Shown here one piece after another: positions 1 to 10,777 of a stretch of DNA of 64,000 nt. This DNA is from Theristus sp. LFF4_11. Its lineage: Eukaryota; Nematoda; Chromadorea; Monhysterida; Xyalidae. Position numbers and translations under genes: made by a program. The stretch lies in NCBI GenBank assembly GCA_030248135.1, contig JASANC010003919.1, forward strand, positions 62,001 through 126,000, written 5' to 3'. Under the pieces are notes generated by a model, which was not told where the DNA came from, searched no databases, and was given only the letters and a program-made list of their open reading frames with translations. The number at the start of each line of letters is the position of its first letter. Positions within the stretch are counted from its first letter, which is position 1.

Positions 1-130
1 GGACGACTCTTCAGTGGTACGACATCTGTGTTGATGGACAGTTGAAATGTGACACTGATTTGTTGTGTGGCGATTACGTTGCCAAACATGCGCAACACTG
101 CAACAGCGACCAATGTGCATGCGTTTGCAG

Positions 131-435
131 GGCGCACAGCAATCTACCAGTTGTATCATGTGGCTGCCACTCTGCAACGCGCTGAGCCTCCATCGAAACC
201 GTTTCTGGAAGATCGGTAAAACCTGGAAATTCAACGCGAATAGCCGGCATTTTGATTTTATCAATTTAACATTCATCTGAAGTTGACAAAGAATTCTATT
301 CGCGGTGTTTGCAGCTTCGTGAACACGGAGCGTTTCTTCGCGTGGTCGCTGACGAGCAACTGCGAGCAAATGGCCTCCATGAAATTCTTGATTCGTTCCT
401 TTGACAAACAGCCGCATCTTTTGGTTCGTCATTGA
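131..435 (+). CDS. 3' end of an unidentified gene (last two exons)
   Basis: Two exons can be read: 131-215 (after a gcgtttgcag acceptor, ending before gtaaaa) and 315-435 (after tgtttgcag, stop TGA 433-435). The join is phase 2 and stays open. The second exon encodes about 39 residues, starting FVNTERFFAWSLTSNCEQMA and ending LLVRH. The first gives a helix-like stretch containing IYQLYHVAATLQRAEPPSKP. An AATAAA at 452-457 lies 17 bases after the stop and supports this as the gene end. The rest of the gene lies left of the window or in exons I could not define between 1 and 130. I do not recognise the family. A Cys-rich frame in 3-185 overlaps the first exon in another frame; it was not chosen because it does not join to the second exon. 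Confidence 0.5.
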
Positions 436-656
436 TGGGGTTGCCATGGGAAATAAAAACCTTTTTTCAAAATAGATTTTTTCTAGTTTTATACCGCGAA
501 AACAAAAAAAAAACAGTTTTTTAGCTTAAATTTTTAGAACTTTACGTACTTCAAAATTATCGTACATTATATTACATGTAGCAAGACTGAAAAATGAACT
601 GTGTGAATTTGTGAATATCAGATTTACTTCTTCACACTTTCAAATACCAATTAAAA

Positions 657-714
657 CGCACGTAAAACCGGTTTTTTCCTGGCCATATAAAAACCGGTTT
701 TTGACCAACCCTAG
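657..714. repeat. Fragment of the AAACCGGTTT / ACCAACCCTA repeat family
   Basis: The stretch holds two AAACCGGTTT motifs separated by a short cctggccatata spacer and ends gaccaaccctag. The same arrangement ends the complete element at 24093-24487, and related pieces occur near 15980-16060 and 43425-43490. It is therefore read as the truncated end of a TAGGGTTGG-type non-autonomous element. The rest of 436-767 is A/T-rich and shows nothing else that I can support. Confidence 0.55.
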
Positions 715-767
715 TCATTATTCAAGCTGCAATTCTTTTCAGCCCGCTTTCTATCAGTGTAGTCGAT

Positions 768-1802
768 ATGCCGTTGGAGTGTGCATTTGTGTAACCGGAA
801 CACGGATAAGGAATTTCAAAAAATAGCAGTTTCGGAGTTGAGCGCCGGTTTTGCAGATTTGGCTGCTTGATTCGTACTCGGTGTTTGTGTTTGGCCGACT
901 GGCCGGGGGCAACGCGCAGCCACTCGCCTGTGCCCCGATGTCAGTGCTGAAACTCATGTACAAGGTGAGGCGCACTGGGCAGATTGGAGAAACACAAGCT
1001 GTGTAACCGTGTTGCCGAACAGATCGCTGCTACGCGAAAAAGAAATGGACGGCATCTGTCTGTGTTGGACCAATTTAGTGCAAACTTTGTGTATGCAATC
1101 AAACACATGCATGGCAGCCGTTTAGCCAATCATTAGCGGGCTGGGTGTTTTTATCCAAATGATCTCACCAAACCAACAAACCAGTGTGCATTCAAACATG
1201 CGATTCATCTGGCTAATATATACAACTGGCTGATTGGTTGGTCGCACACACGTGTAGTGATGCATTGCGTTCTGCGCAGGCATTGCTGTCGTGGCGGAGT
1301 TTAGTTTGCACAAATTGCATGCATCAGCCTGCACGTGTGTGCAACCAACCAATCAGCCAGTTGTATATATTAGCCAGGTGGACTGTAAATTACAATTAAA
1401 ATTGTGAATGAACACTTACGATATGTATTATTAGTTTGTTTGGTGGCGCAGCTGCTGCGAGGTGCCGTTTCAGGTGTATGATGCGCAGTCGGCACTGAAC
1501 GACCCCCGTGCGAGCGGCCAGGACGCGAGCGTCTCCGTGCTTTGGCTGCCAAAGTGCGCGTGCCACCAACTGACACGGCTGTTGGTCGACAGCAGCATGT
1601 TCCTGCCGCCTGCCTGTCGCACCATTGGACAGTTTTATGTGCGTCACCGCGATTTCGCGCACTCTCAGTGTTCAACCATGTTTGCACCTGGAAAATCCGT
1701 TCAAGATTGCTGATTATTGGACTAATTCTTCCTTCTGTTACGCAATACCCATTTTTTCAGGTTGGCTTTCTGCGGTTGTCGAAAGAGACAGTTTGCAGTT
1801 GA
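768..1802 (+). CDS. Small OB-fold protein, candidate TEN1 subunit of the CST complex
   Basis: Four exons join in phase: 768-788, 857-964, 1474-1638 and 1761-1802 (stop TGA), giving 111 residues; human TEN1 has about 122. In TEN1 family members a near N-terminal FGRL strand is followed by a YD motif and later by a VDTSL...P...vGslY-like segment. Here I see VFVFGRL at about 18-24, KVYDAQS at 43-49 and LVDSSMFLPP...IGQFYVGFLRL near the C-terminus. TEN1 works with CTC1 and STN1 on single-stranded telomeric and stalled-fork DNA. The identification rests on this weak motif match and on length. The codon choice of the third exon is strongly coding-like. Intron 2 carries a MITE. The first 21-bp exon is the least certain part. 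Confidence 0.38.
1209..1377. mobile_element. Palindromic MITE, CAGTCGAACTC family relative
   Basis: The left arm (1209-1253, ctggctaatatatacaactgg... to cacacgtg) is repeated in inverted form at 1331-1377. The core carries the tgatgcat...gcaggcattgctgt and gcatgcatca motifs shared with copies at 17756, 20115, 51669, 55926 and 56820. It sits inside intron 2 of the TEN1-like gene. No coding capacity. Confidence 0.75.
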
Positions 1803-2262
1803 TATTTTGGAAGTTGCTGCATTCTTGTTGGTCAAACGTGCTGCTATTTGATTGCTAGTGTTAATATTGGTTGTGGAATTTATAGAAAAACATATCATTC
1901 CGATTCCGCTTGGCATCGTATCGTAGATAAAAAATCCTCAACTGACATTTTTAGGCCGAAATATAAACAAATCGAAAATTTATGAAAACTTCAGATTATT
2001 GGTGTGTTATCTTAATTTATCTCAGCTTCTAGCGACGGGTTTTATTTCTACTGCTGTGTTAAACAAACGGTGTTCAAATACAGTTGATCTTGATCAGTTT
2101 GTCAATAAAATGTTTTTTTCGGGAAAGCAGTGCAAGTTATTGCTGATTTGTTGTTACCGAAACAAGAACCGTTGCTGTTCTTCATATCAGAAACCTGATG
2201 AATTTAAAACTATGGACTTCAAAAACCCTTCAGACACAAAAAATCTGCAGAAAATGTAAACA
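1803..2262. other. Intergenic spacer upstream of POLL
   Basis: This is A/T-rich sequence between the TEN1-like stop and the POLL start. I see no conserved frame, RNA gene or repeat in it. It must hold the POLL promoter, but no TATA-like element stands out. Confidence 0.4.
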
Positions 2263-4816
2263 ATGTTCAGCGGAACAACAGTATCGATTGTGCCAGTTGG
2301 CATCGGACGCGCCCGCCGTGACGTGATTGAAGGACAGTTGCGCAAAAACGGAGCTGAAGTTGTGCACCAGTCCGCAAGTGAGACGCTTTCAGCGCATCCG
2401 GCAGACACGTCGCAGCCAAGCACAGAAAAACTGCTTCTGATCGAAAGTGCGGTCGAAGCAGAACAGCTGCCTCAGCTGTATCCCAGGTTACTTGGAAAAT
2501 CTGAGGATAAAAGCGGTCGTCGAAAATGGCAGGTAGCCCGAATCAGCTGGGCGACTGATTCCGTGAGAGCCGGCACACGACTGCCGCTTGACGGGTATCT
2601 CGTTGAAGTTGCCGTCTGCGCGCGTGCTGCCGAACCGGAAATGCCTGACGATAAAACTGAGGACGACAATCAAAAGTGTGAACAAAACGAAGGAGGAGCG
2701 AAAGCTGACGACACGAGCGAGCCATCGGCGAAGCGACCAAGAAAACGATTTGTGTGCGAGGCATCGAGTGTGGCAATGACTGGCAAAGATGAGTGGTCAA
2801 AACAAGATTCCGTGAAAGAAGACGATGTCAACCAACGTATCATTGCCGAGTTGCGCGTTTTGGCGGATGGTAAGAAAAAGTGGTTTTATTCCGAAACTAG
2901 CAACAAATGTCAGGCGCTGATTGGTAGCCATGTTTGAATCATTTAATTACATTTTGCCAGTAACTCTCATTCAAATCAGGTGCTTCCAACGTTCAGGTTG
3001 CTATGGATTTTTGAACATTTACAGCGGAATTCAATTTGTTTTCATGTTACACATCAACGAACGACAAATGGAGGGCATTGTCTTACGAAAAAGCGATCAA
3101 ACAAATCGAATACCTCGATAAACCGATTAGGAGCCGAGAAGATGTTGCCAAACTTCGAGGAATCGGCCAACGATTAACGGAGAAAATTGTTGAGATCGTC
3201 AACAGTGGCCATTTGCGGAAAGCTGATGAATTCAGGCGGGATGAAAAAATGCAAACGATGCGCTTGTTTACGAACATTTGGGGCGTGGGACCGATCACTG
3301 CAGAACAGTGGTACTCAATGGTTAGCTCAAATGTACAGATTGATTCATCGACTGATTAGAATGCAACAATACTGACTGCTTGATTACAACATTGGTCTGT
3401 TGGTCAAGCTTTGTCTAATGTGTGTAACACATAAAGCCAGTGTGGATATTTCATTCAACTTGTATTTATTTTATTTGAGTTTCCAATGCTTTTCAGGGTC
3501 TTCGAACACTTACCGATGTTCGAGAGAAGGCGAACCTGAACAAGCAGCAAGAGATTGGACTGCGGTATTACGACGAGCTTTTGGATCGCATGCCGTATGA
3601 GGAAGCGGCTGAAATCGCAAACACGGTGCGACACTTTTGTTATGCCGCAAACCTCTGCTGGACCTGTATCTCTCCACAGCAAATGGTTGATTGATTGATT
3701 AAACGGCTGTCATGACATGATGATGAAACCTGTGTTGGCATACAAAGACTTGTGGTTTGTGGTTCCGTCAACCACGGCTTCCCACGATCCCCATTATTTG
3801 ACCACTGTTGAACACAAAGTTTTCAACTGTAAAACTTGTCAGGTGATCTCAACGGTGGAGTCGCTTGTGCCTGGTGTGATCTGCGAGGCGTGTGGCAGCT
3901 TGCGCCGTGCCAAGTCAACCTGTGGCGACGTGGACATTCTCGTGACGCACAAAGACGGCAGCTCGCACAATTGCCTGTCAACGGTGGTGCAACGGCTCGC
4001 CAAACATGGTAGCGTTCTCATTGTTGTCACTGGCGTCTTGTGTTTTTTTCGAATGCTGCGAATAATCACCGAGTTTGCCATCATTCTAGTTGGTCATTTT
4101 GGGCGTGTGTGCGACCAATCAGCGCGTTCAGAGTTCAAATGTGGCCGATCTGATAAACGGCCCGTTTGAAGTGGTTTTACTGGAACCGAGACGGTTTCGG
4201 TTTTTTCTGCTTCAGGATTTTTGACGGACCACCTGGTCAGTTGTGCTGAGGACGAGCACCAGCGGAAGTACATGGGCATTTGCAAATTGCCTGGCGAATC
4301 ACGCAAGGTACAGTTTGAGGTACACTTTGTTTTGTGGGAGCAGTGAACCTGACGTACGATTTGTGTGCCTGTGCATGCCAAACCCTGGCGTTTGTGATTT
4401 CGAATTGTGTTTTTCTGTGCATTCAGCACCGCCGCCTGGACATCATCACAGTGCCCTACGACGAATACGCGACCTCGCTGATTTATTTCACGGGCAGCGC
4501 CCATTTCACCAGGAGCATTTACGCAAAGGCAAAGGCGATGGGCATGCGTCTGAATCATCACGGCCTACGCGGCGGCATCGTGCGACAGGTCACGCGACCG
4601 CAGTCGCTTTCTCACTTGCGAACATGGCCCGCTTATCAACGCGTTAATTTTTAGAAAACATCACGTTTGATAGTTGAAAATAATCGTGAACAGTTTTTTT
4701 TTCAGGCCGGTGAAAAATTGAACGATGGTTATCTGATTGAAACGCCCACAGAACAGTCGGTGTTTGAGGCGCTTGGTCTTGAGTACAGAACACCGGCGCA
4801 GAGAGACCATCCGTGA
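2263..4816 (+). CDS. POLL: DNA polymerase lambda (family X repair polymerase)
   Basis: Seven exons close in phase: 2263-2869, 3025-3320, 3497-3625, 3843-4008, 4216-4307, 4427-4588 and 4706-4816, giving 520 residues (human about 575). Order: an N-terminal BRCT domain (about 1-100), an acidic and basic linker with KRPRKR at about 163-168, the 8-kDa lyase/HhH region ([13 protein letters not shown]), a [10 protein letters not shown] hairpin, a second hairpin ([14 protein letters not shown]), then the palm with CGDVDIL supplying two catalytic aspartates and RRLDIITVP supplying the third. [11 protein letters not shown] is the polymerase beta/lambda nucleotide-binding segment. The protein fills short gaps in base excision repair and end joining in the nucleus; the BRCT domain identifies lambda rather than beta. 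All catalytic residues are present. Confidence 0.93.
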
Positions 4817-5287
4817 CTGTGCGTTACTAATGCGATGCACTTACGTCAGATTTTCGTATGCTATTTCGGCCGTGTTTCTCCTAGTTTTCAGATCTAACCT
4901 GCTTAACTGTTGTGTCTGTGAAATTTTTGTTTGTATTTTTTTTCAAAAACGAACCGTTTTTGTTCACACTTCACATGTCATCTGTGATAGTTACCGTCAT
5001 GGTTGTCAATCTGAATGGCTGTGTTGTTTATAGTGGGTTTAGTCGTGGTTATGCGGTATTGCTGTTCGGTTTCATATTTTACATTTATCCATTCAATGAC
5101 CTTTTATCGCAACGAATATAAAGAATTTCGTGTGAATGGTTTTGTTTTGTTTGAAACGTTTGAAGAGGTATTGGTGCTTCAGTCAATTGATATCAATCAG
5201 CTATTTGCTCTTCAGTTCTGTTTCGTACGTCACAAATCATCAAACTATTTACTCTTTAACTTGATTTGCAGGCTTGATTGAGAAACG
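4817..5287. other. Intergenic spacer POLL-MRPL30
   Basis: This is T-rich, low-complexity sequence. Short open frames exist but show no codon bias or known motif. A weak aatataaa-like signal near 5110 could serve POLL. Nothing else is supportable. Confidence 0.4.
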
Positions 5288-6750
5288 ATGGCAAAAGTAA
5301 TTCGAGGTAAAATTTAGTTTCTTCTTGTTTGTTTTAGTTTAACGAACAGTTCTGATTGGCATTTCTACCGTATTACCTCTATTAAACCCCCCCCCAAAAT
5401 TAAACCCCCCCCCAAAAAAACCCCCCCCCCCGCGACGAATCCCAAACACCCCCCCCCCCAAAAATGGGCCCCTGGGGGGTGGGGAAACTGTGCGCACCAC
5501 ACCACAAAAAAAAACAACGAATAAAGGGGTGGGGGGGGGGGGGGGGGAGGGAGGGAGGAGGGGCGCCACCAGAAGGCAATGAGGGAATGGTTGGTTGGTT
5601 ACTCCATTAAAAGGGGTGGTGTAGAAGGGGTGTGGTGGGGGGGGGGCTGTTCCGCGCCCTCCCGCGGCCGTGGGTGGCTTCTCCCCCCCCCCCCCCCACA
5701 CCCCCCCCCACCACCCCCCACCCCCACCCCACCCCCAACCCCCCCCCCCTGAAGAAATAAACCCCCATGGGGGTTTATTAGAGGTAATACGGTATTTTGC
5801 GAAGCGCAATACTGCCAGTGCCACCCACACGAATCTGATTGATCCATGTTTTCTTGCGACAGCCTGTTGGGTGTACAAACCACTGCACCGGTACACGTTC
5901 CTTCCAATTCGCAACGAAGGCCTCAAACCATTCGATTACAAATCGGCCGGTGCCATGCCCGATGACTTTCCGGATCGGCTACCAAAGGAAGACCGACCGA
6001 AGCTGTGGGCCGTCTGGATTTGGAAGGCGACAATGGTTGGAGAGAAATACTGGAGTGAAGACGCGCTCAGGCAATTGTTTGGCGACGATTGGCAGGTGAC
6101 AAAGCACTGTGAGGCTGAATGGGGTGTTGGATAATTATGAACATCTTGGTTGCTTGATTCACTGTTTGATCACGTATGCTGCTATTGACGAAAGACGAGC
6201 AATCGTGATATGACGAAAATATATCTTGCCAGTGTAAATAATGTCCCCAAAAAAAGTAATTCATCGCCGTCAAAATGTCACGCTGTCGTATTTCTAGCTA
6301 GCCTTGCCTGCCCAGCATGCGTGATATCAAAAGCGTCAAACAAACTGTTCAAGTGAGCATGATGCGTTTCGCTTGACACAGGCCGGTCAGTTGTACGTGT
6401 TCAAGAACGTGCCGCACGTGAACGAGTGTCTGTGGCGTGTGAAGCACCTGATCGAGCTGCGTCCGGTGACGTTCCCGCACGGCGAACCAACAGCGCACGA
6501 CATTCACCACACACGACTCCTGCCGGACGGTACGTGCCACGTCGACAAGCGATTACAAAACGAACGACAGTCGTTGCGAACGGCGGAGCAGCAGGCGTTG
6601 CACGCTGGCGAACTGGTGGCCGATCAACAGTGGAGACGCACGCGCTTTGCGCCGACCGACTATGGCACGCACGCGGTACGAAGGTGGCACGCGTGCGAGC
6701 AGCTGGAGGAGGACGCCGGCTGGGCGGACGAGCACGTCAGCAGATTGTAG
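5288..6750 (+). CDS. MRPL30: Large mitoribosomal subunit protein uL30m
   Basis: Three exons: 5288-5306, 5863-6095 and 6382-6750 (TAG), 206 residues against about 161 in human. The 19-bp first exon encodes MAKVIR plus one base and joins in phase to a frame continuing CWVYKPLHRYTF. The uL30 core is clear: KLWAVWIWKATMVGEKYW matches the bacterial-type L30 first strand, then LFGDDW, VFKNVPHVNECLWRVKHLIE and LRPVTFPHGEP. It is a structural protein of the mitochondrial large ribosomal subunit. Intron 1 is expanded by a G/C-homopolymer MITE (5366-5794). The C-terminal tail after about residue 130 is long and rich in Arg, Glu, Gln and His. AATAAA lies near 6918. The start choice depends on the tiny exon 1. 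Confidence 0.85.
5366..5794. mobile_element. MITE with TACCGTATTACC ends and poly-C/poly-G interior
   Basis: Ends are TACCGTATTACCTCTATTAA at the left and the complementary ...TTATTAGAGGTAATACGGTA at the right, flanked by TA. Inside are long C and G runs. A second copy with the same ends is at 8786-9223. It lies in intron 1 of MRPL30. Long Gly/Pro-rich open frames here are composition artefacts. Confidence 0.8.
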
Positions 6751-7535
6751 TGACTGCACAACGCTGCACGCAACTGCAACGCTCCGTCACAGCAAACTGC
6801 AGTGACCGACTCAAAACGTGTGTTTTTGTGTTCGCAGGTGTTCTTCGTTTGTTACTGATGTTAAGTTAGCGTCTCCTGTTTTCTTTTATATTGTTCGATT
6901 CTTATTATGCAGAAAATGAAATAAAAATCCGTTTTCAGAGGATTGCTTGTATATGTTGCCATTAGTGTTGCGGCGGTAAGTGACGGTACGGTTCAGGTAC
7001 AGACGTTTATTACGGTACGGTACCCGGTTATTTCAGAGGCGTAACAAATTGGTACGGTGACAAAACAATGTGCAAGAACAAGTGCCACATAATGAGAATG
7101 AAGGTTTTACAGCAAAAAAAAGTTGGACAGACAGACAAATAGAAAAGCGCATTTATTCATCCGCTTTGCCGGAACACATAGAGGCAAGAAAACTTGATTG
7201 AGCAAAAATCAATTGCTCCTCTTTCCTACCAACTGGACGATTACTGAAATGTGACTCACAATGACGGAAAATTTCGTTACAAAGGATTGCTTACAGCTTG
7301 CGGACTGAGCTAATTGGTTGTTTTTATCATTTTTGACAACAATTTAAACAACTTGCGCCACGTCACAACTTTTACGGACAATTTTAATTGAGAGATTGAC
7401 CTTTTCGTTGCGTCGTTTAATCGTTTAATTATAGTGCCCCAAACCTATATAAACCAGCTGATAGTGCTCGATATTTCGTTCAACATTTTTCGTCAGCAAC
7501 TTAACAGCTATCGTCAACTCATCAACAAAATCATC
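6751..7535. other. Spacer with MRPL30 3' signal and Ly6 promoter region
   Basis: A likely polyadenylation signal for MRPL30 (aaataaaaat) is near 6916-6925. At 6985-7060 short ggtacggta/tacggtac motifs recur as a degenerate tandem tract. A TATA-like ctatataaacc at about 7446-7456 lies some 80-90 bases before the ATG of the Ly6 gene and is a plausible core promoter. Confidence 0.45.
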
Positions 7536-8686
7536 ATGTCCATCCCACGCGTGCTCCACTGCTGCGTCGTTTTGCTGGTGCTGTTGTGCTTCAATCGAAG
7601 GATTTGCGGGTCAGTTTAAAGTATGTATGTGTAAACCTGTTACTTTCCGCTGAATACTACGCATGCGACACTTGCGAATTACAGTAAGAAGAACGAATCT
7701 GGCTTGGCTGAACTCAAACACCCCATTTGTGGCTAGACATGTTTTCTAGCAACTCTATTCCCGTTCCTTTATTCGCGAGCTCTGAACTGATCGAATAAAA
7801 GTGACAGTGTCAAACACGCATACTGCAGTTATTATTCATTGGGAAGTTTTCGTCGTTGTGATGCTGGTGCTAATTTATAAATCACGAGTATAATAATTCA
7901 TAACCCTTTTCTCGCGAGAAATGACGCTATTTGTTTCTACGCTTTTTGTTTTCTTCACTTTTGCGCGATTCTTTTCCTTTCAGAGCGCTCAAGTGTTACG
8001 AAGGGGAGGTGGAGAAGGGGTGTCCGTTTGATTACGGTTGTAAAACGGTTTGCTTCCAATGCTTTAATTTCCATTGTATAATGAATGTGATAGTTTTTTA
8101 GGACATTATGTATAATGTGTAATTATTTTTCTTTTATTCCAGACCGTGATTTTTGTTGACGTGAAAAATGCTAAATTGGAAGGCGAGAAGCATTCCACTG
8201 TCCTTATCGAAAAGCAGTGCTATAATGGCCCGCCGGAGCCAAAGTGCGGCAATTGCACCAAGCGCGATTTTAACCTTGCCGAAACGACAAATCTTGTGAT
8301 GAAAATGCTGACGAGAGACTGGAGTGTGCAAGGCAACGGGAAGGGATACGAGTGCTGCTGCAAGTCGGACCTCTGCAATAAAAAGGGCAACGGTAAATGA
8401 TCGGCCTCGGCCTGATCTGAGCACCTGCACCTGCACCCGCTTTTTACAATGTCTGTTTGCGTGTTCAGTTGCGTAAACGTTTTCCATCATTGCAGAGATG
8501 CCAGCTGATTATAAAGGGGAATCGGTGAAGTTGCCGCCGCTTCCTGTGCCGCCAACGACCACGAGGAAGCCAAAGGTTTTTGGTGAAGGTATTATAGATG
8601 AGGTGCCGGCGACGAGCGTCGCTGGGCAAATGTCTGCGTCTGTGGTGTTCGTGGGCGGCTGTCTCCTCTTGACGTTCACATTGTGA
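7536..8686 (+). CDS. Secreted/GPI-anchored Ly6-type three-finger protein
   Basis: Four exons: 7536-7609, 7984-8047, 8143-8392 and 8496-8686 (TGA), 192 residues, phases 2, 0 and 1 matching. Residues 1-25 are a signal peptide (VLHCCVVLLVLLCF). The mature part begins ALKCYEG and has the Ly6/uPAR cysteine pattern: LKCYEG, GCPFDYGCKT, QCYNGPPEPKCGNC, and the diagnostic ECCCKSDLCNKK at the end of the domain. A Pro-rich stalk follows (LPPLPVPPTTTRKP). The last 20 or so residues are hydrophobic (SVVFVGGCLLLTFTL) with small residues before them, as in GPI-anchor signals. It would act at the cell surface; the partner cannot be inferred. The family is fast evolving, so no orthologue is named. Confidence 0.82.
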
Positions 8687-8785
8687 TTTCATTGATTCAT
8701 TGTGTCCGTTCTATGAACTAATTTCGGAATAACCGCTACGGCGTACGGTTCGTGTAAAACTTTCACTAGTTAGTTACCATATACA

Positions 8786-9223
8786 TACCGTATTACCTCC
8801 AATAAACCCCTGGGGATTAATACGTCAGCGACTTTTAGGGGTGGGGGTTTATTGGTGGGGGGGGGGGGGTTACTTACAAACAAATTCTAGGGGTGGGGGT
8901 TTATTGAAAAATGGCAAAAATACCTTGCATGGCAGGCAAGAAAGTCGCAGAAACTTCTACTATACATAGAAATTTTCTTTTATAACAGCCTTTTGTGATG
9001 AAATTACCATTAACTCATCCATTTGGGGCCGTTGGTAGCACAATTTCATCATTTTCACTGCATCCAGTTACTGAATTCGCTGGGAATGTGTTTCAAACAG
9101 GTTTCCAATAATCCCCCATGGGGGATTATTTGTGGTGGGGATTATTCGGAAACTTGTCGTGGGGGTGGGGGTTTATTGGTAGGGGGATTAATGGTGGGGG
9201 GGTTTAATGGGGGTAATACGGTA
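8786..9223. mobile_element. Second copy of the TACCGTATTACC MITE
   Basis: Ends TACCGTATTACCTCCAATAA and ...GGGGGTAATACGGTA are inverted repeats, again at TA. The interior repeats ggggtttattg/ccccaataa blocks and a G run. Its ends match the copy in MRPL30 intron 1; the centre is unrelated in length and sequence. Confidence 0.8.
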
Positions 9224-10552
9224 TATCACACATGTGCTCTGAAAAACTGTTTTGAGCTAATGATTTAATTATAAAAACAGCTGCAGCTGATATCGTGCAA
9301 CCGACAACCACTGATCAGTTGAGTATCCGTGATCTTGATTATGATTATCTTTGATTTTGGCTCTCTGCATACGTCAGGTATAAACGGGCCTTAAGCAGTT
9401 TCATGCTTAACGCGGGAATTCAAAATTGATGGACTGCCCGTAACCCTGAGATACGGCTAAATCATGGCATGCCCCCCGCCCCACCCCAAATTTTTGCAGC
9501 TATCTATTGTGGATTTATTCAAACGTGTCCGACCTAAATTCAGACGTCATTTGCGTTAAAAATGCCCGTTTGTCAAAGTACAGGCACTAAAATGTCAGTT
9601 TGGTGTGACTGATTCGACATTCACCATTTGTTTACAGGAAGAAATCGGCTAAACGGAAAGTCTGGTTGGCTGTGAATGGCAAGCGCATGTTTAGCGGCAC
9701 ATGACGTCATTTCAGTGGGACACGTTTAAAAAAATAAGTCATAGATATACAGGGTGGGCCAAAAAAGGTTCCATTTTCAAACTGCTGTCACTAGTTGGTG
9801 TTTCAATATTATGAGCTAAAATTTTCAGCATTGATGAAATGCCATTTTACTGACAAAAATTTTTCTCCGATATATAATTCCTAGCTTTCACTGTGGCAGA
9901 TTTTCTAAAAAGCTCGAAAAATCAACAAATTGACTGAAATGAGTGCAAGAAAAAATTACCTTAAAAAATTATCAAGATGCTTGCCTTTGGCTTGCCTACT
10001 CATGGTGTCTTACACTTCTCTGGTATTATGCCGTGCACTGCAGAATAAAACTGACTGACTGACTGACTGACTGAAGAAATCTATGATATCTATAATATCT
10101 ATATCGGCTTCTCAAACCCCCAGCTCTGGAACAACTACTGGCCGACAAAGATAGGTGCATTCGAACCGCGCTGACGCGCTGAGTTCCAATATTGCACTTT
10201 TAGAACCAAATAAGGCTGTTTTTGTTTTTAAAATTGGCAAAAACTTTTTTGAAAATTAGCCTCCGACGTCAATTTGGGCCTACCTTTTGCAGCATGTGGA
10301 TCCAAACCCAGGTCGTGTTTTTCTTCCAAATGATTTTTCTATTTTTTGACAGTAATTTTTTGAATACTTCAGATAGATAAAAACGCATTGGTTCACGTTG
10401 TTGTTGATAGACAACGCCGCACTTCTTCGAGACGACAAATCGGCAACAGGCAAGAGTTGACAAGCAGTTTTCTTCACAATTGAAGCGTAAAAACCAGATA
10501 TTTTACTGCTGTTCAGTCCATTAACATGCTCATGAAACCAATTGCAGAAGCT
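9224..10552. other. Intergenic repeat-derived DNA
   Basis: No gene seen. A gtataaacgggccttaag piece near 9379-9397 is an end fragment of the AGGCCCGTTTAGCC element family. A (gact)n microsatellite lies at about 10047-10072. Around 10141-10260 is a block (gataggtgcattcgaaccgc...aaaattggcaaaaac) that recurs at 11040-11095 on the other side of the granulin exon. An acagggtgggcc motif near 9751 resembles a transposon end. Confidence 0.5.
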
Positions 10553-10777
10553 TCACGTTTCGCCATCTGTCTGATCTGAGTACCCATGCTGCAGGGCGCA
10601 GTCTCGCTGACTGTCGCACGAAAATCCCGGTTGCACGCAGAACCGGCCATCGGGACAACAATTGCCGTTTGCGTAAGGACAACACGCGTACGTGCGCCCG
10701 TCTGACGTTAAGCAGCAGCGTTGTGTGTCCGTGCATTGCGAGCAGTCGGGACAAACCTGGACACCGGTGCTCAATCG
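10553..10777 (-). CDS. Granulin-domain exon (isolated, possibly a gene remnant)
   Basis: Read on the minus strand after a good acceptor (tgtgtagtttcag), the frame encodes about 74 residues ending DQTDGET before TGA at 10555-10553. The granulin pattern is visible: VQVCPDCSQC, TQRCC, TYACCPYANGNCC, then PDGRFCVQPGFSCD. The family normally has a CC pair where this one has C-V, so one of the twelve cysteines is missing, while an additional Cys occurs in PDC. Granulins are secreted growth-factor-like domains. I find no signal-peptide exon upstream and no further exon downstream. A repeated block flanks the exon on both sides (10141-10260 and 11040-11095), which suggests a duplicated or captured fragment. 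A donor inside the exon (catg|ggtactc) is also possible. Confidence 0.55.
   Translation of the reverse strand, partial: RLSTGVQVCPDCSQCTDTQRCCLTSDGRTYACCPYANGNCCPDGRFCVQPGFSCDSQRDCALQHGYSDQTDGET

Noticed and set aside
3..185. Cys-rich open frame (WYDICVDGQLKCDTDLLCGD...)
   Set aside because: It overlaps an exon in another frame that splices in phase to a second exon followed by a polyadenylation signal; the Cys-rich frame has no such partner.
5339..5926. 195-codon minus-strand and 154-codon plus-strand open frames rich in Gly and Pro
   Set aside because: They are translations of C/G homopolymer runs inside a MITE in MRPL30 intron 1; only the end of the plus frame overlaps the real exon 2.
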